From the NCBI GenBank assembly GCA_022750295.1, contig JAKIVZ010000005.1, positions 1 through 64,000 on the forward strand: a stretch of DNA of 64,000 bases, in the 5' to 3' direction. The notes beneath the pieces were generated by a model, which was not told where the DNA came from, ran no database searches, and worked only from the letters and a program-made list of their open reading frames with translations. The position numbers and the translations under genes are program-made. Source of the DNA: Candidatus Lutacidiplasma silvani. GTDB taxonomy: Archaea; Thermoplasmatota; Thermoplasmata; Lutacidiplasmatales; UBA184. Positions 28,354 to 37,588 of the stretch are shown here, in pieces (position 1 is the stretch's first letter; each line of letters begins with the position of its first letter).

Positions 28354-30738
28354 GTGTCCCGCCTACCGTGGCTCATCGGCCTCGCGGTCGTGGTCCTCCT
28401 CACCTCGGGACTCACCGTCCCCGCCCCTGCTCGGGCCGCCCCCGCGGGGTCCGGCTCCCGGTCGGTCGTGGCGGCCGATGCCGCGATCGTCCCCGGAATG
28501 GTCCGAGCCCTCTCCGCCGGTCAGCGGCTCGCGGTGACGGTCTCCCTCGAACCCCGGAACGCGACGGCGCTCTTCCGGTTCGATGCGGCCCTCGCGGGTC
28601 GCGACCCGCCGCCGTTCCTGACCGAGCGCGAGTTCGAGCGACAGTTCTCCCCGGCTTCGTCGAACGTGTCCGCCCTCGAGTCGTACTTCCGCGCCGACGG
28701 GGCGAGCGACTTCTCGGTCACGTCGGACCACCTCGCCGTGCGGTTCACCGTCGCGGCTCCGGGAGCGGAAGCGGCGTTCTCGACCGGCCTCCTGAGTCCG
28801 ACCGGAAGCGTCGGATCGTGGACGTGGACCTCCCCACCGACCCTGCCGTCCTCGCTCGCCCCCATGGTGTTCGGAGTGGGCGGCCTTTCCCGGTCCGCGG
28901 CCACGCCGGACCTTCTGCTGAAGGAGACCCATCTCGCCCCGCGCTCGACGCTCTCGACCTACGTCCTCGACGGGAACGCGAGCGATACGCCGCTCTACAC
29001 GGGGGCCGACTTCGTGCAGGCGTACGGGGAAAACCGGCTCTTCCCGAACGGAAGCGCCTCGGGGGTCAACCACACGTTCGCGACGGGGCAGGCGATCGCG
29101 ACGATCCTCATGAGCGGGTACAACGCCACGACGCAGACGAACCTGCCGCCCTGGGACCCGGAGCAGATTTTCAGTTACTTCAACGACACGTTCCCCGCTG
29201 CCTGGCCCGTCCCCACGTACGCCGGCGTGCCCGTCACCGTCGACAACGAGACCCCGCCGCTCCCCGGATCGTACGGAACCGCGAACGACACCTCGTTCGA
29301 TGAGGCCGAGAATTCCCTCGACATCGAGATGGCGGGGAGCGCGGCGCCCGGGGCGTCGATCGTGAACTTCTACTTCGACGCGAGCCTGTTCCAGAACACG
29401 CCGAGCTCGGCCCCCCTCGGACCGATCGCCGACGACTTCGCCGCGGCCCTGTCGGCCGCCCTCTCGTACAATTACTCCGGGGCCCGCCTCGATGCGGTCA
29501 CGAACTCGTTCGCCCTTCCGGACCTGAACGACTCCGCGTGGAATCTCGAACTCGCGCACGCCGCGGCCACCGGCGTGACTGTCGTCGCGGCGAGCGGCGA
29601 CCAGGGGGACGCCCCCACGTACCTCTCGGGGCGATTCCAGGGACAGTGGCCTGGCTGGCCGGCCACGGCGGCGTTCGAGTCGTACGGGACGATGGCCGTC
29701 GGGGGCGTCTCCGTCTCCGTCGTGGGGAACCCGAGCGGGACGTTCACGAACAACGGCTCGCTGCCCGACCAGTTCGACCCGAACGTGACCGGGCTCGCGG
29801 GCCAGGCCGCCTGGTACGAGAGCGGGGCCGACGGCGCGAACATCTCCGGTTCCGAGGGCGGACTCAGCACGGTGATCCCGGAACCGGCGTGGCAGTTCGA
29901 TTCGGCCGCGCAGCCGTCGATCTCGGTTGCCGGGGGGGAGCAGGCGGCAACGTTCCTCGGGCGCGCCACGCCGGACGTCGCGTTCCCGGCGAACGATACG
30001 ATCGCGTACGTCGCCCAGGCGGGGAACAACACGTACTTCGCGGTCCTGGAGGGGACGAGCATCGCCTCGCCGTTCTTCGCCGGCCTCCTCGCCGAATGGT
30101 CGGCCGAGGCGAACCACTCGTTCGGCTGGCTCGACCCGGCGCTCTACCGGATGGCCGGGTACTACGCGGCGAACGCGGGGGTCGGCAGCCCGTTCCTCGA
30201 CGTCACTTCGGGAGGGAACTACCTCTTCTCGGCCGGTCCCGGCTGGGACGCCACGACCGGGTGGGGGGGGCTCGCGGGGGACGCGTTCCCCGCCGTGTAC
30301 GCGAACAGCACGATCCGGAACTTCGTGTACACGGGTCCGACGCCCGGGCTGCCGCCGCCATTCCTCGCGCTCGCGCCCCCGACGCCCGGGGTCACGTACC
30401 TCCTCATCCTCGCCGGCGTCGCCCTCGCGGTCGCGCTCGTCGTCATCGTCGTGTGGGACGAGCGGTCGCGCCGGGCCCGCACTCCGCCCACGGGCCCGTA
30501 CCAGGCACCGCCCTGGGCGTACGGCTCGCCCCCGCCCGCCCACGTCGGGGGGGCGGCGGCGCCCCCACCGGGAACGTATCCGAACCAATCGCCTCCCCCG
30601 CCCTCGTCGTCGGGGTACGCCCCGGGGGTGGTCACCGGGTGGGCCGCGATCCCGCCGCCCGCGTCGTTCGCCTGTCCGTACTGCGGGGCGATGCGCCCCG
30701 CCGAACCGGTCCGGTGCCCCGGATGTGGGGCGTTTTAG
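28354..30738 (+). CDS. Sedolisin-like (S53) serine-carboxyl protease with anchor and zinc ribbon
   Basis: Sedolisins are secreted, usually acid-active proteases that remove an N-terminal propeptide. The 794-residue protein has a signal peptide (residues 5-27) and a pro-domain (about 40-190). The catalytic Glu319 and Asp323 lie in ENSLDIEMAGSAAPGA, the oxyanion Asp416 in SGDQG, and the nucleophile Ser569 in GTSIASPFF; the E-x3-D spacing is that of the family. After the catalytic domain come a membrane helix (about 690-712), a Pro/Gly/Tyr-rich linker, and a C-terminal double-CxxC zinc ribbon (CPYCG, CPGCG). A leaderless GTG follows the TATA-like GCTTATCTC. Confidence 0.92.
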   Translation: MSRLPWLIGLAVVVLLTSGLTVPAPARAAPAGSGSRSVVAADAAIVPGMVRALSAGQRLAVTVSLEPRNATALFRFDAALAGRDPPPFLTEREFERQFSPASSNVSALESYFRADGASDFSVTSDHLAVRFTVAAPGAEAAFSTGLLSPTGSVGSWTWTSPPTLPSSLAPMVFGVGGLSRSAATPDLLLKETHLAPRSTLSTYVLDGNASDTPLYTGADFVQAYGENRLFPNGSASGVNHTFATGQAIATILMSGYNATTQTNLPPWDPEQIFSYFNDTFPAAWPVPTYAGVPVTVDNETPPLPGSYGTANDTSFDEAENSLDIEMAGSAAPGASIVNFYFDASLFQNTPSSAPLGPIADDFAAALSAALSYNYSGARLDAVTNSFALPDLNDSAWNLELAHAAATGVTVVAASGDQGDAPTYLSGRFQGQWPGWPATAAFESYGTMAVGGVSVSVVGNPSGTFTNNGSLPDQFDPNVTGLAGQAAWYESGADGANISGSEGGLSTVIPEPAWQFDSAAQPSISVAGGEQAATFLGRATPDVAFPANDTIAYVAQAGNNTYFAVLEGTSIASPFFAGLLAEWSAEANHSFGWLDPALYRMAGYYAANAGVGSPFLDVTSGGNYLFSAGPGWDATTGWGGLAGDAFPAVYANSTIRNFVYTGPTPGLPPPFLALAPPTPGVTYLLILAGVALAVALVVIVVWDERSRRARTPPTGPYQAPPWAYGSPPPAHVGGAAAPPPGTYPNQSPPPPSSSGYAPGVVTGWAAIPPPASFACPYCGAMRPAEPVRCPGCGAF

Positions 30739-30744
30739 ACTGGG

Positions 30745-31371
30745 CTAGTCGGAACCGGCCGCCGACGACGCGACGTCCGGCGGCACCGATTCCGCGCTCG
30801 CCGGGGGCTCCGGGACCTCGGCGGGAGGCGGGACCGCCAGCGAGGCGGGCGAGATCTTCAATTTCGTCTCGAGGAATCGTCGGATCTCCTCGGGCTTGGT
30901 GGAGGCGATCCCGAAGTACTCCGCGAACGCCTTCGTCGTACCGAGCTCGAGCGTGGAGCCCTTCGGTTCGGCCCGGATGAGCCCGAGGCCGCGGAGCCGC
31001 TCGACCTCCTCGTAGGCGGGTTCGCCGAGCATCCGGACGAGGAGGCTCTGCAGGACCGGCTGGTGGTAGGCGATGAGCGTGAGCGCCTTCAGCGTCCGCG
31101 GCGCCATCTCCATCGGGGTGACCGATTGGGCCCCCGGGACGAACTCGGGGCGCAGCTGGAGCGCGTACCGGTCCCCGACGTGCCGGACCTCAAGGGCCGT
31201 CTGGCGTCCGTCGTACGCCCGGATCAGCTTCTTGAGCGCGGCCTGGACCGGGCGGAAGTCCCCGACGCCGAGGGTGTCGGTCAGCTCCTTGACGCTGAGG
31301 GGTTTTCCCGAGGCGAACAGGACCGCCTCCACACGGTACTCGAGAGCGTCGACCTTCGCGGGCAACGTCAC
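30745..31371 (-). CDS. scpB: Condensin subunit ScpB
   Basis: ScpB is a winged-helix kleisin-interacting subunit of the SMC-ScpAB condensin. The 208-residue protein has tandem winged helices. It begins with ALEYRVEAVLFASGKPLSVKEL, then ALEVRHVGDRYALQLRPEF, PRTLKALTLIAYHQPVLQS (second wing domain) and ERLRGLGLIRAEPKGSTLEL. A Pro/Ala-rich tail completes it. Its ATG overlaps the scpA stop, the third gene of smc-scpA-scpB. It ends 6 bp from the stop of the sedolisin gene. Confidence 0.93.
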   Translation of the reverse strand: MTLPAKVDALEYRVEAVLFASGKPLSVKELTDTLGVGDFRPVQAALKKLIRAYDGRQTALEVRHVGDRYALQLRPEFVPGAQSVTPMEMAPRTLKALTLIAYHQPVLQSLLVRMLGEPAYEEVERLRGLGLIRAEPKGSTLELGTTKAFAEYFGIASTKPEEIRRFLETKLKISPASLAVPPPAEVPEPPASAESVPPDVASSAAGSD

Positions 31372-32333
31372 ACCTCCAGCACCCGTTCGGGCCGCACGTC
31401 GGCGGTCCGGACCAGGACGAGCGGGGTCTCACCGATCTTCTCCTGCTGGAGGTCGATGACCCTCTCCCGGGCGAGGAACAGGAGCGCGAGGAACACGGAG
31501 ACGAGCCGGTCGCGGCCCTCCGCCGCGCGCCAGAGCTCGGTGATCGGGAACGGCTGGTTCGCCGGGTGGCGGAGCGCGATCTCCCAGGCGTCGGCGAGGT
31601 CCCGTTCGGGGATGTCCCCGTGGACGAGGACCTCGGGGGCGGCCCGCTGCTCCTCTCGCAAGCGCTCGCGAAGCTCTTGGATCCGGAGGGCCCGACGGGC
31701 CTCTTCCTCGGCGTCGCCGAAGGCGTGGACGAGCTCGAGGAGGCTCACGGGGCGGGTCTCGGGGTGCCGGACCATCTGGACGAGCGCCGGCTCCTCGGTG
31801 TCGCCAAGGACCGCCGTCGTGACGTCGACCGCCTCCGGGGTGCCGAGCGCCCCGAGATACCCGTCGTCCGAGACGGCGAGCTCCGCGCCGGGGTCGAGGG
31901 CGGCCGGCTCGGCCGCCGGCTGGGCCCGGTTCTGGAGGAGCTCCTTGGACTGGAGGTAAAGGATGCTCCACGCCATGTAGAGCAGGCGTCCGGCGACCGC
32001 GAAGTCGACGCCGCCCTCCGAGCGGACCCGCTCCAAGTACGCTTCGGTGAACCGGACGAGGTCGATCTCCCACGGGTCGAACTCCTCGTCCATGACGAGC
32101 TCGAACAGCATCGCGGTGGCCTTCTGATAGGGGTCGGCGATGACGATGTGCACTCCGTCCTTGATGTCGTGGACGAGGGTCAGGTACCGCTCGAGGAGCG
32201 CCGGGGTCGCGTCCGATTCGCCGAGGAGCGACCGGTGGAAGATCAGGTAGTTCAGCATCCGCTCCGCGGCCTCCCGCTGGACCGGCGCGACCGTCTCGGC
32301 GAGCTCGGCCGCCGCGTGCTCGCTGATCGTCAT
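31368..32333 (-). CDS. scpA: Condensin kleisin subunit ScpA
   Basis: ScpA bridges the SMC head domains. The 321-residue protein shows the N-terminal kleisin helices, with KDGVHIVIADPYQKATAMLFELVMDEEFDPWEIDLVRFTEAYLER split over two segments, and YMAWSILYLQSKELL. A variable acidic linker follows. The C-terminal winged helix contains LVSVFLALLFLARERVIDLQQEKIGETPLVL. It overlaps smc upstream and scpB downstream by ATGA junctions, so the three subunits are made from one message in stoichiometric coupling (inference from overlap). Confidence 0.94.
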   Translation of the reverse strand: MTISEHAAAELAETVAPVQREAAERMLNYLIFHRSLLGESDATPALLERYLTLVHDIKDGVHIVIADPYQKATAMLFELVMDEEFDPWEIDLVRFTEAYLERVRSEGGVDFAVAGRLLYMAWSILYLQSKELLQNRAQPAAEPAALDPGAELAVSDDGYLGALGTPEAVDVTTAVLGDTEEPALVQMVRHPETRPVSLLELVHAFGDAEEEARRALRIQELRERLREEQRAAPEVLVHGDIPERDLADAWEIALRHPANQPFPITELWRAAEGRDRLVSVFLALLFLARERVIDLQQEKIGETPLVLVRTADVRPERVLEV

Positions 32334-35300
32334 GCGGCCCCCGGCGCGGCCGGGGCGAGGAGCGCCTCGGGGGCCCGGTCCTTCTCGTCGACGTCGACGA
32401 TCTCGTCGAGCTTCAGCCCGACGACCCGGGAGCAGCCGTCCCCGTGCATCGTCACGCCGAACAGCCGGTGGGCGAACTTGAGGGTGACTTTCCGGAGCGA
32501 GATCACGACGAACTGGGCCCGCTCCGCGTTCCGCCGGAGCAGGCGGCCGACGTTCTCCGCGTTGACGCCGTCGAGCGACATGTCGACCTCGTCGAACACG
32601 TAGAGCGGGCTCGGGTCGTGGCGCTGCAGCGCGAACACGAACGCGAGGCTCGCGAGCGACTTCTCCCCGCCGGAGAGCTGCTCGAGACGTTGAACGTTCT
32701 TTCCGATCGGGCGGGCCTTAATGAGCAGGCCCCCGGCGAGCGGGTCGTCCGGGTTCTCGAGGGAGATCTCGCCCTCCCCGCCCCCGGAGAGTTCGCCGTA
32801 GATCTCCCGGAACCCGGTCGCGACCGAGGCGACGACCTCAGTGAGCTTGACACGTTTCTTGGTCTCGATCTCTCCGACCAGCGCGAGGAGGTCCTGCTTC
32901 TCGGCCGAGAGCCGGTTCACTTCCGACTGGAACTCGTCGAGCCGGCCCTTCTCTTGGTCGTACTCCTCGAGCGCCCGGAGGTTCACCGACCCCATCGAGT
33001 CGAGTTGGGCCGTGACCGTCTGGATCGTCCGCTTCAGGTCCTCGACCGGGACCGGCTTCTCGTCGGCCTCGGGCGCGGGCAGCTCCTTCAGCGCCGCCTC
33101 GACCTCGGCGAGGTGGGCCTCCGCTTGCTGGAGTCGGAGCTGTTCCTGGTCGACCATGGTCGAGCGGGTCCGCAGCGACTCCTGGGCCCGGGCGACCTGG
33201 TCGACGAGGGTGAGGCGCCGCTCGTCGAGCTTCCGCTTCTCCTCGACCTGCTCCTTCACCCGGTCGAGCTGCTTCGATTCGACCGCCCGCATCGTCTCGA
33301 GGGCGGCCTTGGCCGAATCGCGGCTCTCCTCGACGACCTTGAGCTGTTGCTCCTTCTGCGACCGGTTGGCCTTCAGCGTGTCGAGTTCGCTCCGGCGGCC
33401 CTCGGCGGCGGAGTCGGCCGCCTGGATCGAAGCGCGCAACGCATCGAGCTCCCGACCCGCGGCCAGCCGCTCGTCGTTCGCGGCCTGGTTGGCCTCCTGC
33501 AGGGTTCGGATCTTGGAGGAGAGGGACTCGGGAAGATTGCCGAGATAGTCCTTCTGGTGTCCGGAAAGGGCGGTCTTGACCTCGGTCACGGCGACTTCGC
33601 GGCGGGTGACCAGTTCCATCGCCTTCGCGAGTTCCGCTTCGGCCGACGCCCGGGCGGCCCGCGCGGCGGCGGCCCGCTTCTTGACCTCGCCGAGTCGGTC
33701 GCGCGCGCCCGAGAGTTCGGTCTCGAGGACCGAACGGGTCGATTCATGAGCCTGCGTCTGCGCCGTTCGCTTGGCGAGTTCCTCGCCCATCGCCCGGACC
33801 TTGGGTCCGAGCGTGGCGAGTTCGGACCGAGCGTCGGCCTCGGTCTCGCTCTTCGCCCGAAGCTCGTCGCCGAGCCGCTTCAGCTCGGCTGCGTTGTCGG
33901 CGCCGCGCGCGTTCGCCCCGGTCTCGAGATATCCTCCGGAGATCGCCCCGGTCGCCTCGATGAGGTCGCCCTGGACCGTGACCAAGCGAACGCCCCCCAT
34001 CTGCGTTCGGGCGTGGGCGAGGTCGTCCATGACCACGGTTTCCCCAAAAACGTACCAGAAGGCGCCCTGGAGGCTCTCGTCGTACTGAACGAGGTCGAGC
34101 GCGAACCCGGACGACCCTGAGGACTGGGAAGCCAGCAGCGCCTTCCCCTTCGGTCGTCCCGGAAGCATCCGGTTGAGGGGCAGGAAAGTGGCGCGGCCGC
34201 GCTTCTCGGACCGGAGGACCTTGATGCACTCCTCCGCGACGAGATCGGTCTCGACGACCAATGCTTGGAACCGGGCTCCGGCCGCGACGGTGAGGGCGGT
34301 CGCGTGTTCGGATTTGAACGTCGCGAGTTCCTGGACCGTGCCCCGGATGCCGGCGATCTTGCCCAAGTTCCGCTGCGAGAGGAGATAGTCGACGGCGGCG
34401 AGGGTGCCACCGCCCCGGCCGCTGTCGGCCCGGGCCTTGAGCCGGGCGTCGAGGGCCATGTACCGGCGATTGAGCTCGAGGACCTCGTTGGAGAGTTTCT
34501 GAAGTTCGGCGTTGAGGTTCGTTTCGCGATTCTTGGACTGGAGGAATTCCTTGTGGAGGTCGGCCGTCGGGCGTACGTCCGGGCCGCCCGGCTTGGTGTC
34601 CTTCACCCGGAGTTCGAGGTCCTTCAGCTCGATCTCGCGCGTCCGCTGGTCGTCCTCGAGTTGCGCCGCCTCGCGCTCGATTGCCGTGAGTCGGCCGTTC
34701 GTCGCCTCGCGGGTCGAGACGGCCTCCTGCCACGCCTTCTGACGCTCGTCGTGCTCGGTCTCGAGACGAAGGATCTCCTTCCGAGTGCCGGCGAGCTTCC
34801 CTTGGGAGTGTTCGGCGCCCGACGTCGCCTCCTTCAAGGCGGTGCTCTGGGCAGCGAGTTCGGCATCGGCCTTGCGGAGCCGCTCGGCCCCGGACTTGTC
34901 CTTCTTCCGGAACGCCTCGAGCTCCTTGCGATCGGCCTCGATCCGGGTCGAAAGCTCGTCGGCCTGGACGCCCAGCGTCTCGAGCTCGGCCGTCGCCGCA
35001 CGGGCGTTCTCGTCGAGCCTCGCGAACGCCATCCGACGCTCGTCGAGCTCGGTCTTGAACTTGGCCGCCTCCGGTCCGCCGTGCTTCGCGATCGCCTGCT
35101 CGGCCCGGTCGATCGCGTTGGCAAGTTCGGTCCTCTCGGACTCGAGTTTCTGGGCGTCGGCCCGGGCCGTCTCCAGTTGGCCGTGAAGGTCCTCGAGGTG
35201 CTTCGCGCACGTGTCGACCTCCTGGCGGGCCATGCGGTGCCCGGCCCGGGCGAGGTGGGCTTCCGCCCTCCGTCGCTCGTCCTGCAGTTCCTTGTATTGG

Positions 35301-35956
35301 ATCGCCTGGAGCCGCTGGGATTCGAGCGTGGAGAGATGGCTCTTGATCTCCGTCAGGAGCGTGTTGATCTGTCCGAGATTGGTTTCGAGGTCGGCCCGCT
35401 TTCCTTCGGCCCGCGCCAACTCTTCGTCATACTGCGAGATCCCGGCGAGTCGTTCGACGAGACCGCGTCGGGGGACGGGCCCCATACTGACAATCCGGTT
35501 CACGTCCCCTTGCTGGACGAGGTTGTACCCGTCCCCCGAGAGGCGCGCGTGGGCGAGGACCGAGTCCATCTCGGTCTGGGTGGAGCGGCGTCCGTTGACG
35601 TAGAAGTACGAGTAGTAGCCGTTCGGGTCCGACGGCGCGAGCTTCACGTAGCGGGTGAGCTCGACCTCGTCGGTCTCGACCGGGAGGAGCCGGTCGGAGT
35701 TGTCGAACACGAGGGAGACCTCGCAATCGGTCGCGGGTTTTTTCGACGAGCCGCCGTTGAAGAACAGGTGGGTCAGGCGGTCGGCCCGGAGCGCCTTCGA
35801 GCTCGTCGGGCCGAGGACGAACAGGATCGCGTCCGAGATGTTGGACTTGCCCATTCCGTTCGGGCCCGCGACGCCGGTAAATCCGGGCTGGAACGGGATC
35901 TCGGTCGCGCCGGCGAACGACTTGAAATTGCGGACCTTGAGCCGCTTCAGGAACAT
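32330..35956 (-). CDS. smc: Chromosome segregation protein SMC
   Basis: SMC is the ATPase arm of condensin. The 1208-residue protein has the N-terminal Walker A GPNGMGKSN (31-39, Met in place of the common Ser) and a first long coiled coil (about 170-510). The hinge lies at about 520-680 (IAGIRGTVQELATF, GGVRLVTVQGDLIEATGAISGG). A second coiled coil (about 690-1050) follows. The C-terminal head carries the ABC signature LSGGEKSLASLAFVFAL and Walker B PLYVFDEVDMSLDG. First gene of smc-scpA-scpB. A TATA (ATTAAATATGG) lies about 95 bp upstream with a palindrome between it and the ATG. Confidence 0.97.
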   Translation of the reverse strand: MFLKRLKVRNFKSFAGATEIPFQPGFTGVAGPNGMGKSNISDAILFVLGPTSSKALRADRLTHLFFNGGSSKKPATDCEVSLVFDNSDRLLPVETDEVELTRYVKLAPSDPNGYYSYFYVNGRRSTQTEMDSVLAHARLSGDGYNLVQQGDVNRIVSMGPVPRRGLVERLAGISQYDEELARAEGKRADLETNLGQINTLLTEIKSHLSTLESQRLQAIQYKELQDERRRAEAHLARAGHRMARQEVDTCAKHLEDLHGQLETARADAQKLESERTELANAIDRAEQAIAKHGGPEAAKFKTELDERRMAFARLDENARAATAELETLGVQADELSTRIEADRKELEAFRKKDKSGAERLRKADAELAAQSTALKEATSGAEHSQGKLAGTRKEILRLETEHDERQKAWQEAVSTREATNGRLTAIEREAAQLEDDQRTREIELKDLELRVKDTKPGGPDVRPTADLHKEFLQSKNRETNLNAELQKLSNEVLELNRRYMALDARLKARADSGRGGGTLAAVDYLLSQRNLGKIAGIRGTVQELATFKSEHATALTVAAGARFQALVVETDLVAEECIKVLRSEKRGRATFLPLNRMLPGRPKGKALLASQSSGSSGFALDLVQYDESLQGAFWYVFGETVVMDDLAHARTQMGGVRLVTVQGDLIEATGAISGGYLETGANARGADNAAELKRLGDELRAKSETEADARSELATLGPKVRAMGEELAKRTAQTQAHESTRSVLETELSGARDRLGEVKKRAAAARAARASAEAELAKAMELVTRREVAVTEVKTALSGHQKDYLGNLPESLSSKIRTLQEANQAANDERLAAGRELDALRASIQAADSAAEGRRSELDTLKANRSQKEQQLKVVEESRDSAKAALETMRAVESKQLDRVKEQVEEKRKLDERRLTLVDQVARAQESLRTRSTMVDQEQLRLQQAEAHLAEVEAALKELPAPEADEKPVPVEDLKRTIQTVTAQLDSMGSVNLRALEEYDQEKGRLDEFQSEVNRLSAEKQDLLALVGEIETKKRVKLTEVVASVATGFREIYGELSGGGEGEISLENPDDPLAGGLLIKARPIGKNVQRLEQLSGGEKSLASLAFVFALQRHDPSPLYVFDEVDMSLDGVNAENVGRLLRRNAERAQFVVISLRKVTLKFAHRLFGVTMHGDGCSRVVGLKLDEIVDVDEKDRAPEALLAPAAPGAA

Positions 35957-36000
35957 CGTTGGTTTCCCCTCGGTGGACCGAGCGTCGTCGCCGGGCAGCT

Positions 36001-36055
36001 CTGTTTGTCAGACAGATGTCGGCGGAGAGCGACCACCTTGTCAGCCATATTTAAT
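36001..36055 (-). promoter_or_regulatory. smc promoter with leader palindrome
   Basis: The minus-strand box ATTAAATATGG (36046-36056) is a good TATA element, predicting a start near 36024. Immediately downstream lies the inverted repeat TGTC-A-GACA inside CTGT...ACAG (36001-36015), and a second half-like TTGTCAG at 36038-36044. A similar arrangement is seen upstream of the thermosome gene. Confidence 0.5.
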
Positions 36056-36056
36056 C

Positions 36057-37008
36057 ATATAGTCGGACCCGTCGGGTCGGGGTGCACTCCCTCTCACCAA
36101 TCCGACCGTAGATGACCCCCTTCACGAGCTCGAGTGAGCACCCCAGATGACCCGTCTCCATCGACCAAGGGCCCCGAGACGCGACCCATGGTGGCGCTCG
36201 ATCGCCACTTGGATCGAGTCGGGACTGAGGCTGACCGCGAGTGGAACGGGTTGATTCGGGAGCGCCTCATACTCTCGACGCCGTCCCCGCGGAGGACCGC
36301 CCAGAGCCGCTTCGCCGCAGCGCTCCGCGTTGTCAACCTACGTCAACCCACGCTCTCGGAAGATAAAGGTCGAGCCCGAGACATCATCCGGAGGTCTCCC
36401 GGGGATCGCCGTCCCCGGGCAATAGGTACACGACACCGACCAGGGAGTGTCCGTTCCCGACCGCGCCAATCGCGCCGCCGTATTGGCGGCGAACACCGGC
36501 GCTCTTGGTCCGCTGCTTGAAGAGCGGAACGTCGCCGAGGGCGAGGAGGGCCTCCGAACCGCGGGCCGCTCTCGCCATCGCGTCAATCAGTCGTGCCTAG
36601 CTCTCCCGCCCGTCCCACGGCGAACCGGAGATGAAGTGCGGAATAGTCTCGTATGAGGAGGTCCGGGGCTCGGAGCGCGGCGGGTGGCATGCCCTTTCTC
36701 TCGCCGGGATGCAGAAGGCCAAGGGTGTCCTCGAGGGCCCGTGCCCGCCGACGTCGCTCGCGAGGAGTATCGCGGAACGGACCACCGATTCCGATCTGCT
36801 CAAAGTTACGCTGGGGGCGCGAGAGACCGGGGGTCTTCCGGGTCGGCAGACGGCCGGCCATGGGGCACGGACAATCGGAGGCCGGCCCTTGGGCCCGAGG
36901 TCCGGCCGAACCCAAGCCGTGAACGTCAGGGGGAGCGTCAGATCCCGACCAAGTACTGCCCGTCGCAGCATCGTCCCACGGTATGCCCGCCTTCGCGTAC
37001 CCTCGAGC
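36057..37008. other. About 0.95 kb without a convincing gene
   Basis: No recognisable protein family, tRNA or strong repeat is visible here. Short frames exist with partly coding-like third-position GC. One is a 64-codon frame on the minus strand at 36384-36578 (protein ending VGVVYLLPGDGDPRETSG). Another is a plus-strand frame from 36631 whose first 70 codons look coding and the rest does not. Neither has a convincing promoter, and both may be decayed remnants. The stretch separates the conserved smc operon from the surface-protein/IS630 region. Confidence 0.5.
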
Positions 37009-37527
37009 CTACGACTCCCAAGACCCGTCCTCATCGAACAACTTGTCGACCCCTGGCGTGCTCGAGTCCGTCTCGGGGTGCTCGGTGACCTCCCAATCGC
37101 CGACCCTCTCCTCAGGGTTCCCCGGTCGAAAGCCCGCGGGTTCGAACGGACCGAGGCCTCGCCGGCGGGGGAGGACGGCGGCTCCGTAGAGGCCGGAGGG
37201 GAACACGGGGCCGAGCGGGTCGAGTAAGGCGACGAGCACCGGCGTCGACCCGGTAGGGAACTCTGCGAACCTGATCGAGCATGCGACCAGGAGGGCCCAG
37301 GGCAGGTTCCGATCGAGGTCGGGCCCGAGCCGAGGGCGGAGGAGCACGCTCCGGGCAAGCGCGTCCGATTCGCCCGCCCGACCACCGCCCGCGAGGTTCG
37401 GAGCCTTCGCTCGTAGAATCCCCCGGCTTCGCAAGGCGCTCGACCGTCGGTCAAACCCGCGAATCGGAGCGGCCCGTCCGGACGGCCGGAGGACGTCGAC
37501 GGGCCAGGCGACGCCGAGCACCGGCAT
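37009..37527 (-). CDS. Hypothetical protein with one or two hydrophobic segments
   Basis: The 172-codon frame from the ATG at 37527 (protein begins MPVLGVAWPVDVLRPSGRAA) shows the codon bias of its neighbours, with mostly C or G in third positions. It contains a hydrophobic stretch (about residues 82-125, including PWALLVACSIRFAEF and VLVALLDPLGPVFPSGLYGA). An acidic tail ends TPGVDKLFDEDGSWES. The TATA-like CATTTAGATG at 37549-37557 would place the transcript start at the ATG. I recognise no family. It diverges from the giant surface protein and might be its partner; it could also be a remnant. Confidence 0.45.
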   Translation of the reverse strand: MPVLGVAWPVDVLRPSGRAAPIRGFDRRSSALRSRGILRAKAPNLAGGGRAGESDALARSVLLRPRLGPDLDRNLPWALLVACSIRFAEFPTGSTPVLVALLDPLGPVFPSGLYGAAVLPRRRGLGPFEPAGFRPGNPEERVGDWEVTEHPETDSSTPGVDKLFDEDGSWES

Positions 37528-37547
37528 ACCACCGTTACCCGGCCAAG

Positions 37548-37558
37548 CATCTAAATGG
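37548..37558. promoter_or_regulatory. Shared TATA-like box of the divergent hypothetical/surface-protein pair
   Basis: CATCTAAATGG reads CCATTTAGATG on the other strand, so the same near-palindromic box can serve both directions. Predicted starts about 26 bp away fall near 37580 (surface protein TTG at 37589) and near 37525 (hypothetical ATG at 37527). Confidence 0.5.
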
Positions 37559-37588
37559 GAGAACACGGTCCCACGGCCCGCAGGTGGG

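Noticed and set aside
37120-37160. T-loop-like GGGTTCGAAC suggesting another tRNA
   Set aside because: No pairing T-stem, anticodon arm or acceptor stem can be drawn around it.
36597-37550. A 317-codon minus-strand frame in the gene-poor region
   Set aside because: Its composition is Arg/Pro/Ser-rich and codon use is not gene-like; the overlapping frame ending at 37009 looks better.
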